Shown: positions 50,872 to 59,259, counted from the stretch's first letter. The stretch: 64,000 bases of DNA from Streptomyces rimosus subsp. rimosus (GCF_000720725.1 NZ_JOCQ01000049.1:1-64000); one strand, 5' to 3'. Program-made: numbers and translations. Notes: a model not told the origin generated them from the sequence alone.

Positions 50872-52143
50872 GTGACAGCCAAGACCGCCCAGTCCCACAG
50901 CGGCGGCAACACGCAGACGAACGCCGGCACCGGCCAGGACGCCAAGGGCGCGCCCGGGTCCGGACCGGACGGCGGCGACGAGCGGCAGTGCCAGGACCCG
51001 GCCTTCCTCCTGCACCGCGGCGGCAAGATGGAGATCCGGGCGACGGTGCCGGTGCGCGACCGCGAGGACCTCTCCCTCGCGTACACGCCCGGCGTCGCCA
51101 AGGTGTGCAGCGCGATCGCCGAGGAACCCGAGCTGGTGCACGACTACACCTGGAAGTCCCAGGTCGTGGCCGTGGTCACGGACGGCACCGCGGTGCTCGG
51201 CCTCGGTGACATCGGCCCCGAGGCGTCCCTGCCGGTGATGGAGGGCAAGGCGATCCTCTTCAAGCAGTTCGGCGGCGTGGACGCGGTGCCGATCGCGCTC
51301 GCGACGACCGACACCGACGAGATCGTCGACACCGTGGTGCGGATGGCGCCGTCCTTCGGCGGCGTCAACCTGGAGGACATCTCGGCGCCGCGCTGCTTCG
51401 AGATCGAGCGCCGGCTCCAGGAGCGCCTGGACATCCCGGTCTTCCACGACGATCAGCACGGCACCGCCGTGGTCACGCTGGCCGCGCTGCGCAACGCCGC
51501 CCAGCTGACGAACCGTTCACTCGGCCAGCTGCGCGCCGTCATCTCCGGCGCGGGCGCGGCCGGGTTCGCCATCGCCAAGATCCTCGTCGAGGCGGGCATC
51601 GGTGACGTCGCGGTCTGCGACCGCAAGGGCGTCGTCACCGCCGACCGCGACGAGCACATGACCGACGTCAAGCGCGAGCTGGCCTCCTTCACCAACAAGG
51701 CGGGTCTGTCCGGGTCGCTGGAGACCGCGCTGGACGGCGCGGACGTCTTCATCGGCGTCTCCGGTGGCACGGTGCCGGAGGAGGCCGTCTCCAAGATGGC
51801 CAAGGACGCGCTGATCTTCGCGATGGCCAACCCGAACCCGGAGATCCACCCGGACGTCGCGCACAAGTACGCCGCGGTGGTCGCCACCGGCCGCAGCGAC
51901 TACCCGAACCAGATCAACAACGTCCTGGCGTTCCCCGGCATCTTCGCCGGCGCGCTCCAGGTGCGGGCCACCCGCATCACGGAGGGCATGAAGCTGGCCG
52001 CCGCCGAGGCGCTGGCCTCCGTGGTCGCCGACGACCTGAGCGCCGAGTGCGTCATCCCGTCGCCGTTCGACGAGCGGGTCGCCCCGGCGGTGACCTCGGC
52101 GGTCGCCGCGGCCGCCCGGGCGGAGGGCGTCGCGCGCCGCTGA
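50872..52143 (+). CDS. NAD(P)-dependent malic enzyme
   Basis: A 423-aa malate oxidoreductase (decarboxylating). It has the malic N-domain motif LAYTPGVAKVC, VFHDDQHGTAVV (metal/malate site) and the Rossmann GAGAAGFAIAKIL. AAAGGGG precedes GTG 50872. The first 45 residues are a Gly/Gln-rich extension typical of Streptomyces homologues. It converts malate to pyruvate. Coenzyme preference is not clear from sequence. Confidence 0.95.
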   Translation: MTAKTAQSHSGGNTQTNAGTGQDAKGAPGSGPDGGDERQCQDPAFLLHRGGKMEIRATVPVRDREDLSLAYTPGVAKVCSAIAEEPELVHDYTWKSQVVAVVTDGTAVLGLGDIGPEASLPVMEGKAILFKQFGGVDAVPIALATTDTDEIVDTVVRMAPSFGGVNLEDISAPRCFEIERRLQERLDIPVFHDDQHGTAVVTLAALRNAAQLTNRSLGQLRAVISGAGAAGFAIAKILVEAGIGDVAVCDRKGVVTADRDEHMTDVKRELASFTNKAGLSGSLETALDGADVFIGVSGGTVPEEAVSKMAKDALIFAMANPNPEIHPDVAHKYAAVVATGRSDYPNQINNVLAFPGIFAGALQVRATRITEGMKLAAAEALASVVADDLSAECVIPSPFDERVAPAVTSAVAAAARAEGVARR

Positions 52144-52162
52144 GCCGAGGCCGATGCCACCG

Positions 52163-52192
52163 GAAGGGTCCCGCCGCCGTGCGGGGCCCTTC
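52163..52192 (+). terminator. Terminator of the malic enzyme gene, with duplicated right arm
   Basis: GAAGGGTCCCGC and GCGGGGCCCTTC pair over 12 bp (one U-G wobble) around CGCCGT, 19 nt after the stop. A 21-bp tandem duplication (52179-52199, 52200-52220; one mismatch) repeats the right arm, and a third partial copy follows. Confidence 0.75.
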
Positions 52193-52288
52193 CCTCGTTG
52201 TGCGGGGCCCTTCCGTCGTTGTGCGGCGCGGCGCGTGTCACACCCCGGCCCGGTACCGCCCGGCCCCCGCGCGCCCTACGTTGGGATC

Positions 52289-53251
52289 ATGTTTGCTGCC
52301 TACGCCGCCCGCATCGACCGGGACCAGCCGCTGAGCGGCCTCGAACTGGGGGAGCGCCCGGCCCCCGAGGCGCGTCCCGGCTGGACGACCGTCAACGTCA
52401 AGGCCGCCTCCCTCAACCACCACGACCTGTGGTCGCTGCGCGGCGTGGGGCTCGGGGAGGAGGCGCTGCCCATGATCCTCGGCTGTGACGCGGCCGGCAT
52501 CGACGCGGACGGCAACGAGGTCGTCGTCCACTCGGTCATCGGCCAGAGCGGGCACGGCGTCGGCCCCGACGAGCCGCGCTCCATCCTCACCGAGCGCTAC
52601 CAGGGCACCTTCGCCGAGCAGGTCGCCGTCCCCGCCTGGAACGTGCTGCCCAAGCCGAAGGAGCTGTCCTTCGCCGAGGCCGCGTGCCTGCCGACGGCCT
52701 GGCTGACCGCGTACCGCATGCTGTTCACCAACGCCGGGGTGCGGCCCGGGGACAGCGTGCTCGTCCAGGGCGCGGGCGGCGGCGTGGCCACCGCGGCGAT
52801 CGTGCTGGGCGCGGCGGCCGGGCTGCGGGTCTTCGCCACCAGCCGCAGCGAGGACAAGCGCAAGCGCGCCGTCGAACTGGGTGCCGAGGCCGCCCTGCCC
52901 ACCGGCGAGCGGCTGCCGCAGCGGGTGGACGCCGTGATCGAGACGGTCGGCGCGGCCACCTGGTCGCACTCGGTGAAGTCCCTCAAGCCCGGCGGCGCCC
53001 TCGTCATCTCGGGCGCCACCAGCGGCTTCAACCCCGAGCGCACGGAGCTGAACCGGATCTTCTTCCTGGAGCTGAAGGTCGTCGGCTCGACCATGGGCAG
53101 CAAGGACGAACTGGCCTCGCTGCTGAACTTCTGCGCGGCCAAGGGCGTGCGGCCCGTCATCGACACGACGCTGCCGCTGGACCGGGCGCGCGAGGGGTTC
53201 GCGAAGCTGGCCGAGGGCGAGATGTTCGGCAAGGTCGTCCTGACGGTCTGA
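52289..53251 (+). CDS. Zinc-binding dehydrogenase / quinone oxidoreductase family
   Basis: A 320-aa medium-chain dehydrogenase-like protein with GDSVLVQGAGGGVATAAIVL as the nucleotide-binding turn and SLNHHDLWSLRG at the front. The structural zinc cysteines are absent, which fits the quinone oxidoreductase branch. ATG 52289 is preceded by TACGTT with 6 nt, a leaderless start. Confidence 0.9.
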   Translation: MFAAYAARIDRDQPLSGLELGERPAPEARPGWTTVNVKAASLNHHDLWSLRGVGLGEEALPMILGCDAAGIDADGNEVVVHSVIGQSGHGVGPDEPRSILTERYQGTFAEQVAVPAWNVLPKPKELSFAEAACLPTAWLTAYRMLFTNAGVRPGDSVLVQGAGGGVATAAIVLGAAAGLRVFATSRSEDKRKRAVELGAEAALPTGERLPQRVDAVIETVGAATWSHSVKSLKPGGALVISGATSGFNPERTELNRIFFLELKVVGSTMGSKDELASLLNFCAAKGVRPVIDTTLPLDRAREGFAKLAEGEMFGKVVLTV

Positions 53252-53278
53252 GGCGCGCGGGAGCGGGGAGGGGTGCGG

Positions 53279-53899
53279 GTGCGGGTGCTGCGCGCGGCCG
53301 GCCGTACGGCGTCGGCCTGGAGCAACGGCGGCGGCGTGACGCGGGAGATCGCCGCCGCGCCGCCCGGCGCGGGCTGGGACGCCTTCGACTGGCGGGTGAG
53401 CCTGGCCGAGGTGGGCCGGGACGGCCCGTACTCCGCGCTGCCCGGCGTCGACCGCGTCCTGACGGTGGCCGAGGGCGCCGGACTGGAACTGACCGTCGAC
53501 GGCACCCGCCACCTCCTGCCGGGCCACTGCCCGTTCGCCTTCCCCGGCGACGCGCCGACCGACTGCCGCCTCCTGGACGGGCCGGTGGTCAACTTCAACG
53601 TGATGCTGCGGCGCCAGCGTTCGACGGCGACCGTGGAGCTGACCCGCGACCGGTACGCCGCCGAACCGCGCCCGGCCACCGCCCCGCGGGAGCCGGCCGA
53701 GGAGCGCACGCGGCTGATCGTCGCGCTGTCCGGCCGTACGACACTGGACGGGTACGCGCCCGCCGCGCCCCCGGTGTCGCTGGAACACCACGACGCCGCC
53801 CTCCTGCGCGCCGACGCGGGTGTCTCACTGCGCACGGACGGCGTCGCGGCCATCGTCACCCTGACGGTACGGACGGCGGCCGGCGCCTGTACGGACTGA
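53279..53899 (+). CDS. HutD/Ves family cupin protein
   Basis: A 206-aa protein with the HutD signature near the start (VLRAAGRTASAWSNGGGVTR) and FPGDAPTDCRLLDGPVVNFN in the middle. HutD is a bicupin-like protein linked to histidine utilisation, but no hut genes are adjacent. GTG 53279 has GGGGAGG 7 nt upstream; GTG 53273 is possible. Its last 75 bp overlap a convergent LysR gene. Confidence 0.88.
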   Translation: MRVLRAAGRTASAWSNGGGVTREIAAAPPGAGWDAFDWRVSLAEVGRDGPYSALPGVDRVLTVAEGAGLELTVDGTRHLLPGHCPFAFPGDAPTDCRLLDGPVVNFNVMLRRQRSTATVELTRDRYAAEPRPATAPREPAEERTRLIVALSGRTTLDGYAPAAPPVSLEHHDAALLRADAGVSLRTDGVAAIVTLTVRTAAGACTD

Positions 53900-54799
53900 G
53901 GCGGTGGCCGGTGCCGCGCCCGTGACCGGGGCGTCCGCCGCGCCGCCGCCCAGGGTGCGCCGTGCGTGGTCGGCGAAGGCGGCGGTGGCGGGGTGCGTGG
54001 CCGTACGGGGCCGGGCCAGCAGGACCGTGAGCGGCCCGGCGTCGGTGATCGGCAGGTACCGGACGCCCGGATGCGGATGGCTGTGCCCGGTGGCCTCGGC
54101 CGTCACCCCGGCCGCCTCGCCGGTCGCGATCGCCGTCAGCCACTCGTCCACGTTGGCGACCTCGAAGGTGCGGTGCGGCCGCCGCCCGGCGGGCCATAGC
54201 TCGGTGCTCGTGGTGCACGCCGTGGCGCACAGCGCGATGGTGTGGTGCGTCAGATCGGCCAGCCCGACGGCGTCGGCGCCGGCCAGCGGGTCGCTCTCGC
54301 ACAGCGCGGCCATCCGCCGTTCCTGGTACAGCGCGACGGTGCGCAGCGCACAGTCGTCCGCCGGGAGGGTGCGCAGGAAGGCGAGATCGACGGAGCCACG
54401 GCGCAGCTCGGCCTCGGGGTCGGCGAGCCGGTGCACCTCCACCGGCGCGTCGGGGCGCGTCCGCCGCCACTCGCGCAGCAACGGCACCGTGTGCCGGCCG
54501 AGCGCGGCCCAGACGAAACCGACCCGCAACGGCCGGGGCCCGGCCGTCGCCTCCGCGAGCGCGTCGTCCAGCTGGATGAGGATGCGGTGGGCGTGCTCGT
54601 ACAGCCGCCGTCCGGCCGGGGTGAGCCGCAGCCGGCGGGTGGTCCGCTCGACCAGCGAGGTGCCCAGCCGGCTCTCCAACTGCTCCAGCGTGCGGGACAG
54701 GGCGGGCTGGCTGACGTGCAGGGCCGCCGCCGCGCCGGTGATCGTCCCCTCGTCACCGATGGCGGCCAGCGCGCGCAGGTGCCGCAGCTCCACGTTCAC
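53825..54799 (-). CDS. LysR family transcriptional regulator
   Basis: A 324-aa LysR protein: HTH ITGAAAALHVSQPALSRTLE at about residues 20-40, and a two-lobe effector domain. The last about 30 residues are disordered Thr/Ala/Arg. GTG 54799 has GGAGG 6 nt upstream. It is divergent from an SDR-like gene with an AT-rich gap (AAAT-N14-ATTT near 54872) that fits a LysR site. The 3' end overlaps hutD by 75 bp. Confidence 0.92.
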   Translation of the reverse strand: MNVELRHLRALAAIGDEGTITGAAAALHVSQPALSRTLEQLESRLGTSLVERTTRRLRLTPAGRRLYEHAHRILIQLDDALAEATAGPRPLRVGFVWAALGRHTVPLLREWRRTRPDAPVEVHRLADPEAELRRGSVDLAFLRTLPADDCALRTVALYQERRMAALCESDPLAGADAVGLADLTHHTIALCATACTTSTELWPAGRRPHRTFEVANVDEWLTAIATGEAAGVTAEATGHSHPHPGVRYLPITDAGPLTVLLARPRTATHPATAAFADHARRTLGGGAADAPVTGAAPATASVRTGAGRRPYRQGDDGRDAVRAQ

Positions 54800-54928
54800 C
54801 GCGCACCTCCGTACGGGGCCGGGCCGGGACGCCCGGGTCCGCGCCGTTCGTCACTCATAACCCCCGAGCATAAATCGCCCGCAGAAGGTATTTCCCTCCC
54901 GTGCGCGGCCCCGCCTAGCGTCCTCCGT

Positions 54929-55540
54929 ATGAAGATCCTCCTGATCGGCGCGACCGGGAAACTGGGCACCGCCGTACACAAGACGCTGGCCGGACGCGGC
55001 CACGAGATCATCACCGTCGGCCGCAGCGGTGGCGATCTGCGCCTGGACATCGGCGACCCGGCGCAGGTCACCGAGGCGTACGAGCGCGCCGCCGAGCGGG
55101 CCGGGACACTGGACGCGGTGGTCAGCGCGGCCGGTGACACACCGTTCAAACCGGTCGCCGAGATGACGGCCGAGGACTACGCGGCGGGCTTCCGCGGCAA
55201 GGTGCTCGGCCAGATCGAGCTGGTGCGCCAGGGCACCGCCCGCATCTCCGCACGCGGCTCCTTCACCCTGATCACCGGCGTCCTCGCCCGCGACCCGATA
55301 CCCACCGGCAGCGCGGCGGCGATGGCCAACGGCGCGGTGGAGTCGTTCGTACGGGCCGCCGCGGTCGACATCGCGCCGCAGCGCGTCAACGCGGTGAGCC
55401 CGACCGTGGTCACCGAATCCCTCCCGGACTACGGCGCCTTCTTCCCCGGCATCGCGTCGGTGAGCCTGGAGCAGGTGGCGGCGGCGTACGTCCGTTCCGT
55501 CGAGGGCGGGCAGACCGGGCAGGTCTACGAGCTGACGTGA
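54929..55540 (+). CDS. Short SDR-like oxidoreductase
   Basis: A 203-aa Rossmann protein: IGATGKLGTAVHKTLA is the dinucleotide turn. The catalytic Tyr-Lys pair of classical SDRs is not evident: GSAAAMANGAVESF replaces YxxxK, so it is an atypical member like many small SDRs beside LysR regulators. TAGCGT lies 7 nt before ATG 54929, so it is leaderless. It is divergent from, and probably controlled by, the LysR gene. Confidence 0.85.
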   Translation: MKILLIGATGKLGTAVHKTLAGRGHEIITVGRSGGDLRLDIGDPAQVTEAYERAAERAGTLDAVVSAAGDTPFKPVAEMTAEDYAAGFRGKVLGQIELVRQGTARISARGSFTLITGVLARDPIPTGSAAAMANGAVESFVRAAAVDIAPQRVNAVSPTVVTESLPDYGAFFPGIASVSLEQVAAAYVRSVEGGQTGQVYELT

Positions 55541-55562
55541 CGGCCGCGGGGCGCCGGGGCGC

Positions 55563-55844
55563 TCAGCCCGCGTGCGTGCCGGTGTGCGTGCGGGCGGCCC
55601 CGGCGTTCCGGTCGCGGGCGAGTGCCTTCTCGCGCCCCTTGTCCAGGACGGCGAGCAGGGCGAAGGCCGCCACGATGACCGCGCCCGAGGCGACGTAGTT
55701 CCAGGGGGCGTCGAGGTAGTTGACGGGCCGCATCGGGGTGCCGTGGTCGTCGCTGATGACCCGGTAGAGGATGGCCGCGGGCCCCTCCCAGAAGCCCGCG
55801 GTGAACACCAGGATGGACAGCAGCCGGTACCAGGCTTCGTTCAT
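55563..55844 (-). CDS. Small membrane protein
   Basis: A 93-aa protein with two hydrophobic helices (LLSILVFTAGFWEGPAAILY and VASGAVIVAAFALLAVLDKG) and a charged His/Thr-rich tail. GGGGAGA lies 6 nt before the ATG. It is divergent from the zinc-ribbon TetR gene and the palindrome between them makes it a likely target. Function is unknown. Confidence 0.82.
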   Translation of the reverse strand: MNEAWYRLLSILVFTAGFWEGPAAILYRVISDDHGTPMRPVNYLDAPWNYVASGAVIVAAFALLAVLDKGREKALARDRNAGAARTHTGTHAG

Positions 55845-55886
55845 GGTCGTCTCCCCGTTTCCGTGACGGTGTTTCCTCGTGCCTTG

Positions 55887-55900
55887 GATACGACCGTATC
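55887..55900. promoter_or_regulatory. Palindrome GATACG-AC-CGTATC
   Basis: A perfect 6-bp inverted repeat with a 2-nt centre, 43 bp upstream of the membrane protein start (minus) and 82 bp before the TetR start (plus). It is the best TetR operator candidate of the pair. Confidence 0.6.
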
Positions 55901-55981
55901 AATAAAGTCGGGTCGATGTCTTGACTGTGCGGCCACTGTCTGATATTCGTCACGCTTGGCGTGGCGCGGTACCCTGGTTCC

Positions 55982-56761
55982 GTGCGTGACGAAAAGACGA
56001 CCGGGTGCCGGGTCTGCGGTACGGGGCTGCCCGCGGCGGTCCGTGGGCGGCCACCCGCGTACTGCTCGCGGAGCTGCCAGGCGAAGGCATACCGGCGGCG
56101 CAGGAAGTCCCGTACGGCCGACCGTCCCGAAGGGGCCACGGCCGCTCCCGGACCACAGCCCCCGCAGCCCGAGCCCCCATCGGACGGCGCGCGGGAGCGG
56201 CGCCGGCGTCAGGTCGCCGAGGCCGTCTGGCGCATCGCGGCCGGGCGCGGACTGGAAGCCGTGAGCATGCGTGAGGTCGCGGCCGAGGCGGGGGTGTCGC
56301 TGCGGGTGGTCCAGTACTACTTCGGCAGCAAGCACCGCCTGCTGGTCGAGGCGCTGCGGATGCTGCACGAGGAGAACGACCGGCGCGCCCGCGCGCGTAT
56401 GGCCGGCCTGTACGAAGGCGGCGACCTGCGGGCCGTCCTGCGCGCCGTACTGATCGAATTCCTCCCGCTGGACGAGCAACGCGCGCTGGCGCTCCGCGTG
56501 TTCACCGCGTACTTCGTGCGCAGCCTGGCCGACCCCGCGATGGCCGAGGTGTTCCTGCACGGCGAACAGGCCGTGGAGTCCCTGGTCGCCGACCTGATCC
56601 GGGGGATCGGCGCGGTACGGCCCGGCACCGACCCCGCGCGCGAGGCGGACCTGCTGGTGTCGGGCGTCACCGGGCTGGGGATGGACGTGCTCCACGGGCG
56701 CCGCACGATGGCCGACGTACAGGCCACCATCGACTATCACCTCGACCGGATCTTCACCTGA
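55982..56761 (+). CDS. TetR regulator with an N-terminal zinc ribbon
   Basis: A 259-aa regulator. Residues 1-45 hold a four-cysteine ribbon (C9, C12, C28, C32: CRVCG and YCSRSCQAK), then a Pro-rich linker, a TetR HTH (SMREVAAEAGVSLRVVQYYF) and a TetR_C domain. TACCCT lies 6 nt before GTG 55982, a leaderless start. The ribbon resembles CxxC heads on some Streptomyces regulators and may add a metal or redox input. Confidence 0.88.
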   Translation: MRDEKTTGCRVCGTGLPAAVRGRPPAYCSRSCQAKAYRRRRKSRTADRPEGATAAPGPQPPQPEPPSDGARERRRRQVAEAVWRIAAGRGLEAVSMREVAAEAGVSLRVVQYYFGSKHRLLVEALRMLHEENDRRARARMAGLYEGGDLRAVLRAVLIEFLPLDEQRALALRVFTAYFVRSLADPAMAEVFLHGEQAVESLVADLIRGIGAVRPGTDPAREADLLVSGVTGLGMDVLHGRRTMADVQATIDYHLDRIFT

Positions 56762-56786
56762 CCGGCCAGGGGGCGGTTCGGGCGCC

Positions 56787-57299
56787 TCAGGGGGCCGGGG
56801 CGTTCACCAGGCTCCTGTGCAGCCGGGCCGCCACGTCGCCGCCCGCGAACTCCCGCCAGGAGGCGGTGTCCGCCCACTCGGCGAGGTTCAGGACGCGGCT
56901 GCCGTCCTTGGAGAGGTGGAGGTGCGCCCCGAGGAGCCCCGGTACGCGTGCCCGCTCCAGCGCGTCGATCACGAGGTCGGCAAGCGTGTGCTGGGCCGCC
57001 GGGCCGGTGGTGGCGAACGTCGGAGTGACCAGTAGGCCGGGCTGCCGACCGGCGGTCCCGTCGGATACGTAGCTGCGGTGGCGCGTGTACCGGGTCACTC
57101 CCGGCCGCCGAATGCCGGGAATCGACTCATCGATACGGCTGATGGTGGCAGGCCGCCGGTGGCGTACCCGCGCCCGGTGCGCGTCGTCGTCCGTCCACTG
57201 CGCGTAGTTCAGGACGTGGCTGCCGTCGTCGCTCAGGAAGGTGCTGAGCGACAGCAGCGCGTCGGGGCGCGGCTGCCCCTCCCATGCGTCGAGTCCCAC
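56787..57299 (-). CDS. Duplicated antibiotic-biosynthesis-monooxygenase-like protein
   Basis: A 170-aa protein with two similar ABM/dimeric alpha-beta barrel units: LSTFLSDDGSHVLNYAQWTD near residue 20 and LHLSKDGSRVLNLAEWADT near 145. Such proteins oxidise aromatics without cofactor, or only bind ligands. GTG 57299 is favoured because the divergent promoter would place transcription start near 57337; GTG 57356 is the longer option. It is divergent from the HTH/Clp-N pair and shares their operators. Confidence 0.7.
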   Translation of the reverse strand: MGLDAWEGQPRPDALLSLSTFLSDDGSHVLNYAQWTDDDAHRARVRHRRPATISRIDESIPGIRRPGVTRYTRHRSYVSDGTAGRQPGLLVTPTFATTGPAAQHTLADLVIDALERARVPGLLGAHLHLSKDGSRVLNLAEWADTASWREFAGGDVAARLHRSLVNAPAP

Positions 57300-57337
57300 G
57301 CGTCGAGTACGGAATCGGCGGCGCGGCGCGGCCGCCG

Positions 57338-57384
57338 CGTCAACCGCTATTGACACCGTCCCGCACGTCAACCTAAATTGACGT
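57338..57384. promoter_or_regulatory. Two phased operators in a divergent promoter (HTH-Clp-N / ABM)
   Basis: Site A: CGTCAA-CCGCTA-TTGACA (57338-57355). Site B: ACGTCAA-CCTAAA-TTGACGT (57365-57384). They are 28 bp apart and share GTCAA-N6-TTGAC. For the plus strand, TTGACA (57350-57355), an 18-nt spacer and TAAATT (57374-57379) precede ATG 57386 by 6 nt. For the minus strand, TTGACG (57371-57366), 16 nt and TAGCGG (57349-57344) form the other promoter. The sites overlap both. Confidence 0.75.
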
Positions 57385-57385
57385 C

Positions 57386-57595
57386 ATGAGCGAAGCAACG
57401 AAGCTCGCCGAGCGGGCGGGCGATCGGGACCCCCGGATCGGGCTGCGCGCCGTCGCCGCACTCCGCCGGCTGCTGGAGCAGCTGGAAGCCGTACAGGTGC
57501 GCAGTGCCCGCGTGCAGGGCTGGTCGTGGCAGGACATCGCCGCCGAGCTGGGAGTCAGCAGGCAGGCGGTCCACAAGAAGCACGGGAGGCGTTGA
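57386..57595 (+). CDS. Short HTH DNA-binding protein
   Basis: A 69-aa protein. A basic N-terminal helix (SEATKLAERAGDRDPRIGLR) precedes WSWQDIAAELGVSRQAVH, an HTH like sigma-70 region 4 or HTH_23. It is leaderless, with TAAATT 6 nt upstream. Its stop overlaps the Clp-N ATG by 1 nt (TGATG). It is the likely binder of the two palindromes in front of it. Confidence 0.88.
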   Translation: MSEATKLAERAGDRDPRIGLRAVAALRRLLEQLEAVQVRSARVQGWSWQDIAAELGVSRQAVHKKHGRR

Positions 57596-58155
57596 TGTTC
57601 GAACGGTTCACGGCGAGCGCCCGGGACGCGGTGCGCGGCGCCACCGCCTACGCGGTACGGCCGGGCCCCGGCACGGTCGGCGAGGGCGAGCTGCTGCTCG
57701 CCCTGCTGGACGGCCGGGGCTCCCCGGGCGCCGAGGCGCTCGCCGCCCTCGGCGTACGCGAGCGCCGGGCGTCCGTGGAGCGGTCGGTGGACGAGGCCCG
57801 GCGCCGGGGCGGCCTGACGGCCGCCGACGCGGAGGCGCTGGCCGGGCTCGGCATCGATGTGGCGGAGGTCGTCTCGCGGGTGGAGCAGGCGCACGGTGCG
57901 GGCGCGCTCGCCACCTCCGGCCGGCCCGCGCGACGCGGACGCTCGCTGCGAAGCCCCTTCGGCGATGAGGCCAAGTCCGTACTGGAACGGTCGCTGCGCG
58001 TCGCGCTCGGCCGCGGGGACAAGCACATCGGCGACGAGCACCTGCTGCTCGCCATGGTGGCCAAACCGGGCCTCGCCGCGTCCGTGCTGGCCGAGCACGG
58101 GGTCACGCACGCGGACGTCATCCGGGTGCTGGCGCGGCGGGCCGTGGCGGGGTGA
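57595..58155 (+). CDS. Clp N-domain protein
   Basis: A 186-aa protein with two Clp-N repeats: FERFTASARDAVRGATAYA at the front and DEAKSVLERSLRVALGRGDK with GDEHLLLAMVAKPG further on. It has no ATPase or protease domain, so it probably binds substrates or a Clp machine. GGGAGG is near the ATG. It is coupled to the HTH gene. Confidence 0.9.
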   Translation: MFERFTASARDAVRGATAYAVRPGPGTVGEGELLLALLDGRGSPGAEALAALGVRERRASVERSVDEARRRGGLTAADAEALAGLGIDVAEVVSRVEQAHGAGALATSGRPARRGRSLRSPFGDEAKSVLERSLRVALGRGDKHIGDEHLLLAMVAKPGLAASVLAEHGVTHADVIRVLARRAVAG

Positions 58156-58258
58156 AAGGGCGTGCGGCCCGCCGCGGGGTGCGGGCCTGTTCCGTACGGG
58201 GGCGCCGCGGCGCGGCCGGGTGCCGGGCTCCGTGTGCCGCGCGCCGTACGCCGGTCCG

Positions 58259-59143
58259 CTACGGGTACGCGACCTTCACCGCGCCGATCCCCAGCGTCCC
58301 GTGCCGCGGCAGCAGCCCGGCATCCGAGATGGTGCCCAGCAGCGGATTCAGCAGCTGGGCGAGGCGTTCCGCGCGGGAACGGCCCAGGGCCCGCCAGGGC
58401 CCGGCGGCCAGCCGGTCCGTCATGCGCTCGACCTCGTCGCGGCCCTCGCGGGCCCGGTCCGTGGGGCTGCCGTCCGGAGCGATCCAGCCGCGCGCCGCCA
58501 GCCGGTCGTGCGCGGCGCTCCACTCCTGCGAAGTCCAGCCGCGGCTCCTGAAGTTGGCCTTCGGCGCGGCGCCGATCGCGGCGAACGACACCAGGGCCTC
58601 GCACGGTTCCAGGTCGTGGGTCAGCAGGGCCGCCAGATGGCCGTCGCCGCGGTGCTCGCGCAGCACCGTGATGGCGTGCCAGAGCGCCAGGTGCGGCGCG
58701 TCCGGCCAGGGCAGGTCGCGGTTGGCCGCGGCCAGCGGGCGGGCGGCCATGGAGGCGTTCTCGGCCGCCTGGCGGGCCAGCCGGGCCGCCTCGGCGATCT
58801 GGTCGGCGGAGATCCGCCCGGTTCTCATCAGGCCGGTCAGTATGCGGTCCACCGCCTGCAGCCGGGCGTCGAGTATCTTGCCGGGCGCCGCCGTCGACCA
58901 GATCGCCGGAACGTACCGGGCGATCATCCGCGGGCTGAAGCTGTAGAACGTCGCGGCCACCAGGTCGGGGCCGGCCGCGCCGAGCGGCGCCGTACGCCAG
59001 GCGAAGTAACTGGGCCAGCGCGAGTCGGTGTCGTAACCGAGGGCCGCCGCCTCCTCGAACGCCTCGGGTGCGAAGTAGAGAAGGGCATGGACGGGCTCCA
59101 GCTGGCGCCACATCCGGCGGGCCACCGCGGGGTATTCCGACAT
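58259..59143 (-). CDS. SCO6745-family protein
   Basis: A 294-aa mostly helical protein: MWRQLEPVHALLYFAPEAFE near the start, then WPSYFAWRTAPLGAAG. It matches the SCO6745-type family as I remember it, with a MarR-like winged-helix segment near 200-260. AGAGG lies 6 nt before ATG 59143. Function is unknown; it stands alone between the Clp-N gene and the PadR operon. Confidence 0.82.
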   Translation of the reverse strand: MSEYPAVARRMWRQLEPVHALLYFAPEAFEEAAALGYDTDSRWPSYFAWRTAPLGAAGPDLVAATFYSFSPRMIARYVPAIWSTAAPGKILDARLQAVDRILTGLMRTGRISADQIAEAARLARQAAENASMAARPLAAANRDLPWPDAPHLALWHAITVLREHRGDGHLAALLTHDLEPCEALVSFAAIGAAPKANFRSRGWTSQEWSAAHDRLAARGWIAPDGSPTDRAREGRDEVERMTDRLAAGPWRALGRSRAERLAQLLNPLLGTISDAGLLPRHGTLGIGAVKVAYP

Positions 59144-59259
59144 CGCGTACCTCTTGGCCTTCAAGATCCGTGTCGACAAGGAGAGTTGACTGTAAAGGCG
59201 GACACGGCCATAGGTCTGCGATTTCTCGCGGCAGGACCCGTCGTCGGGCAAAAAGCCGT

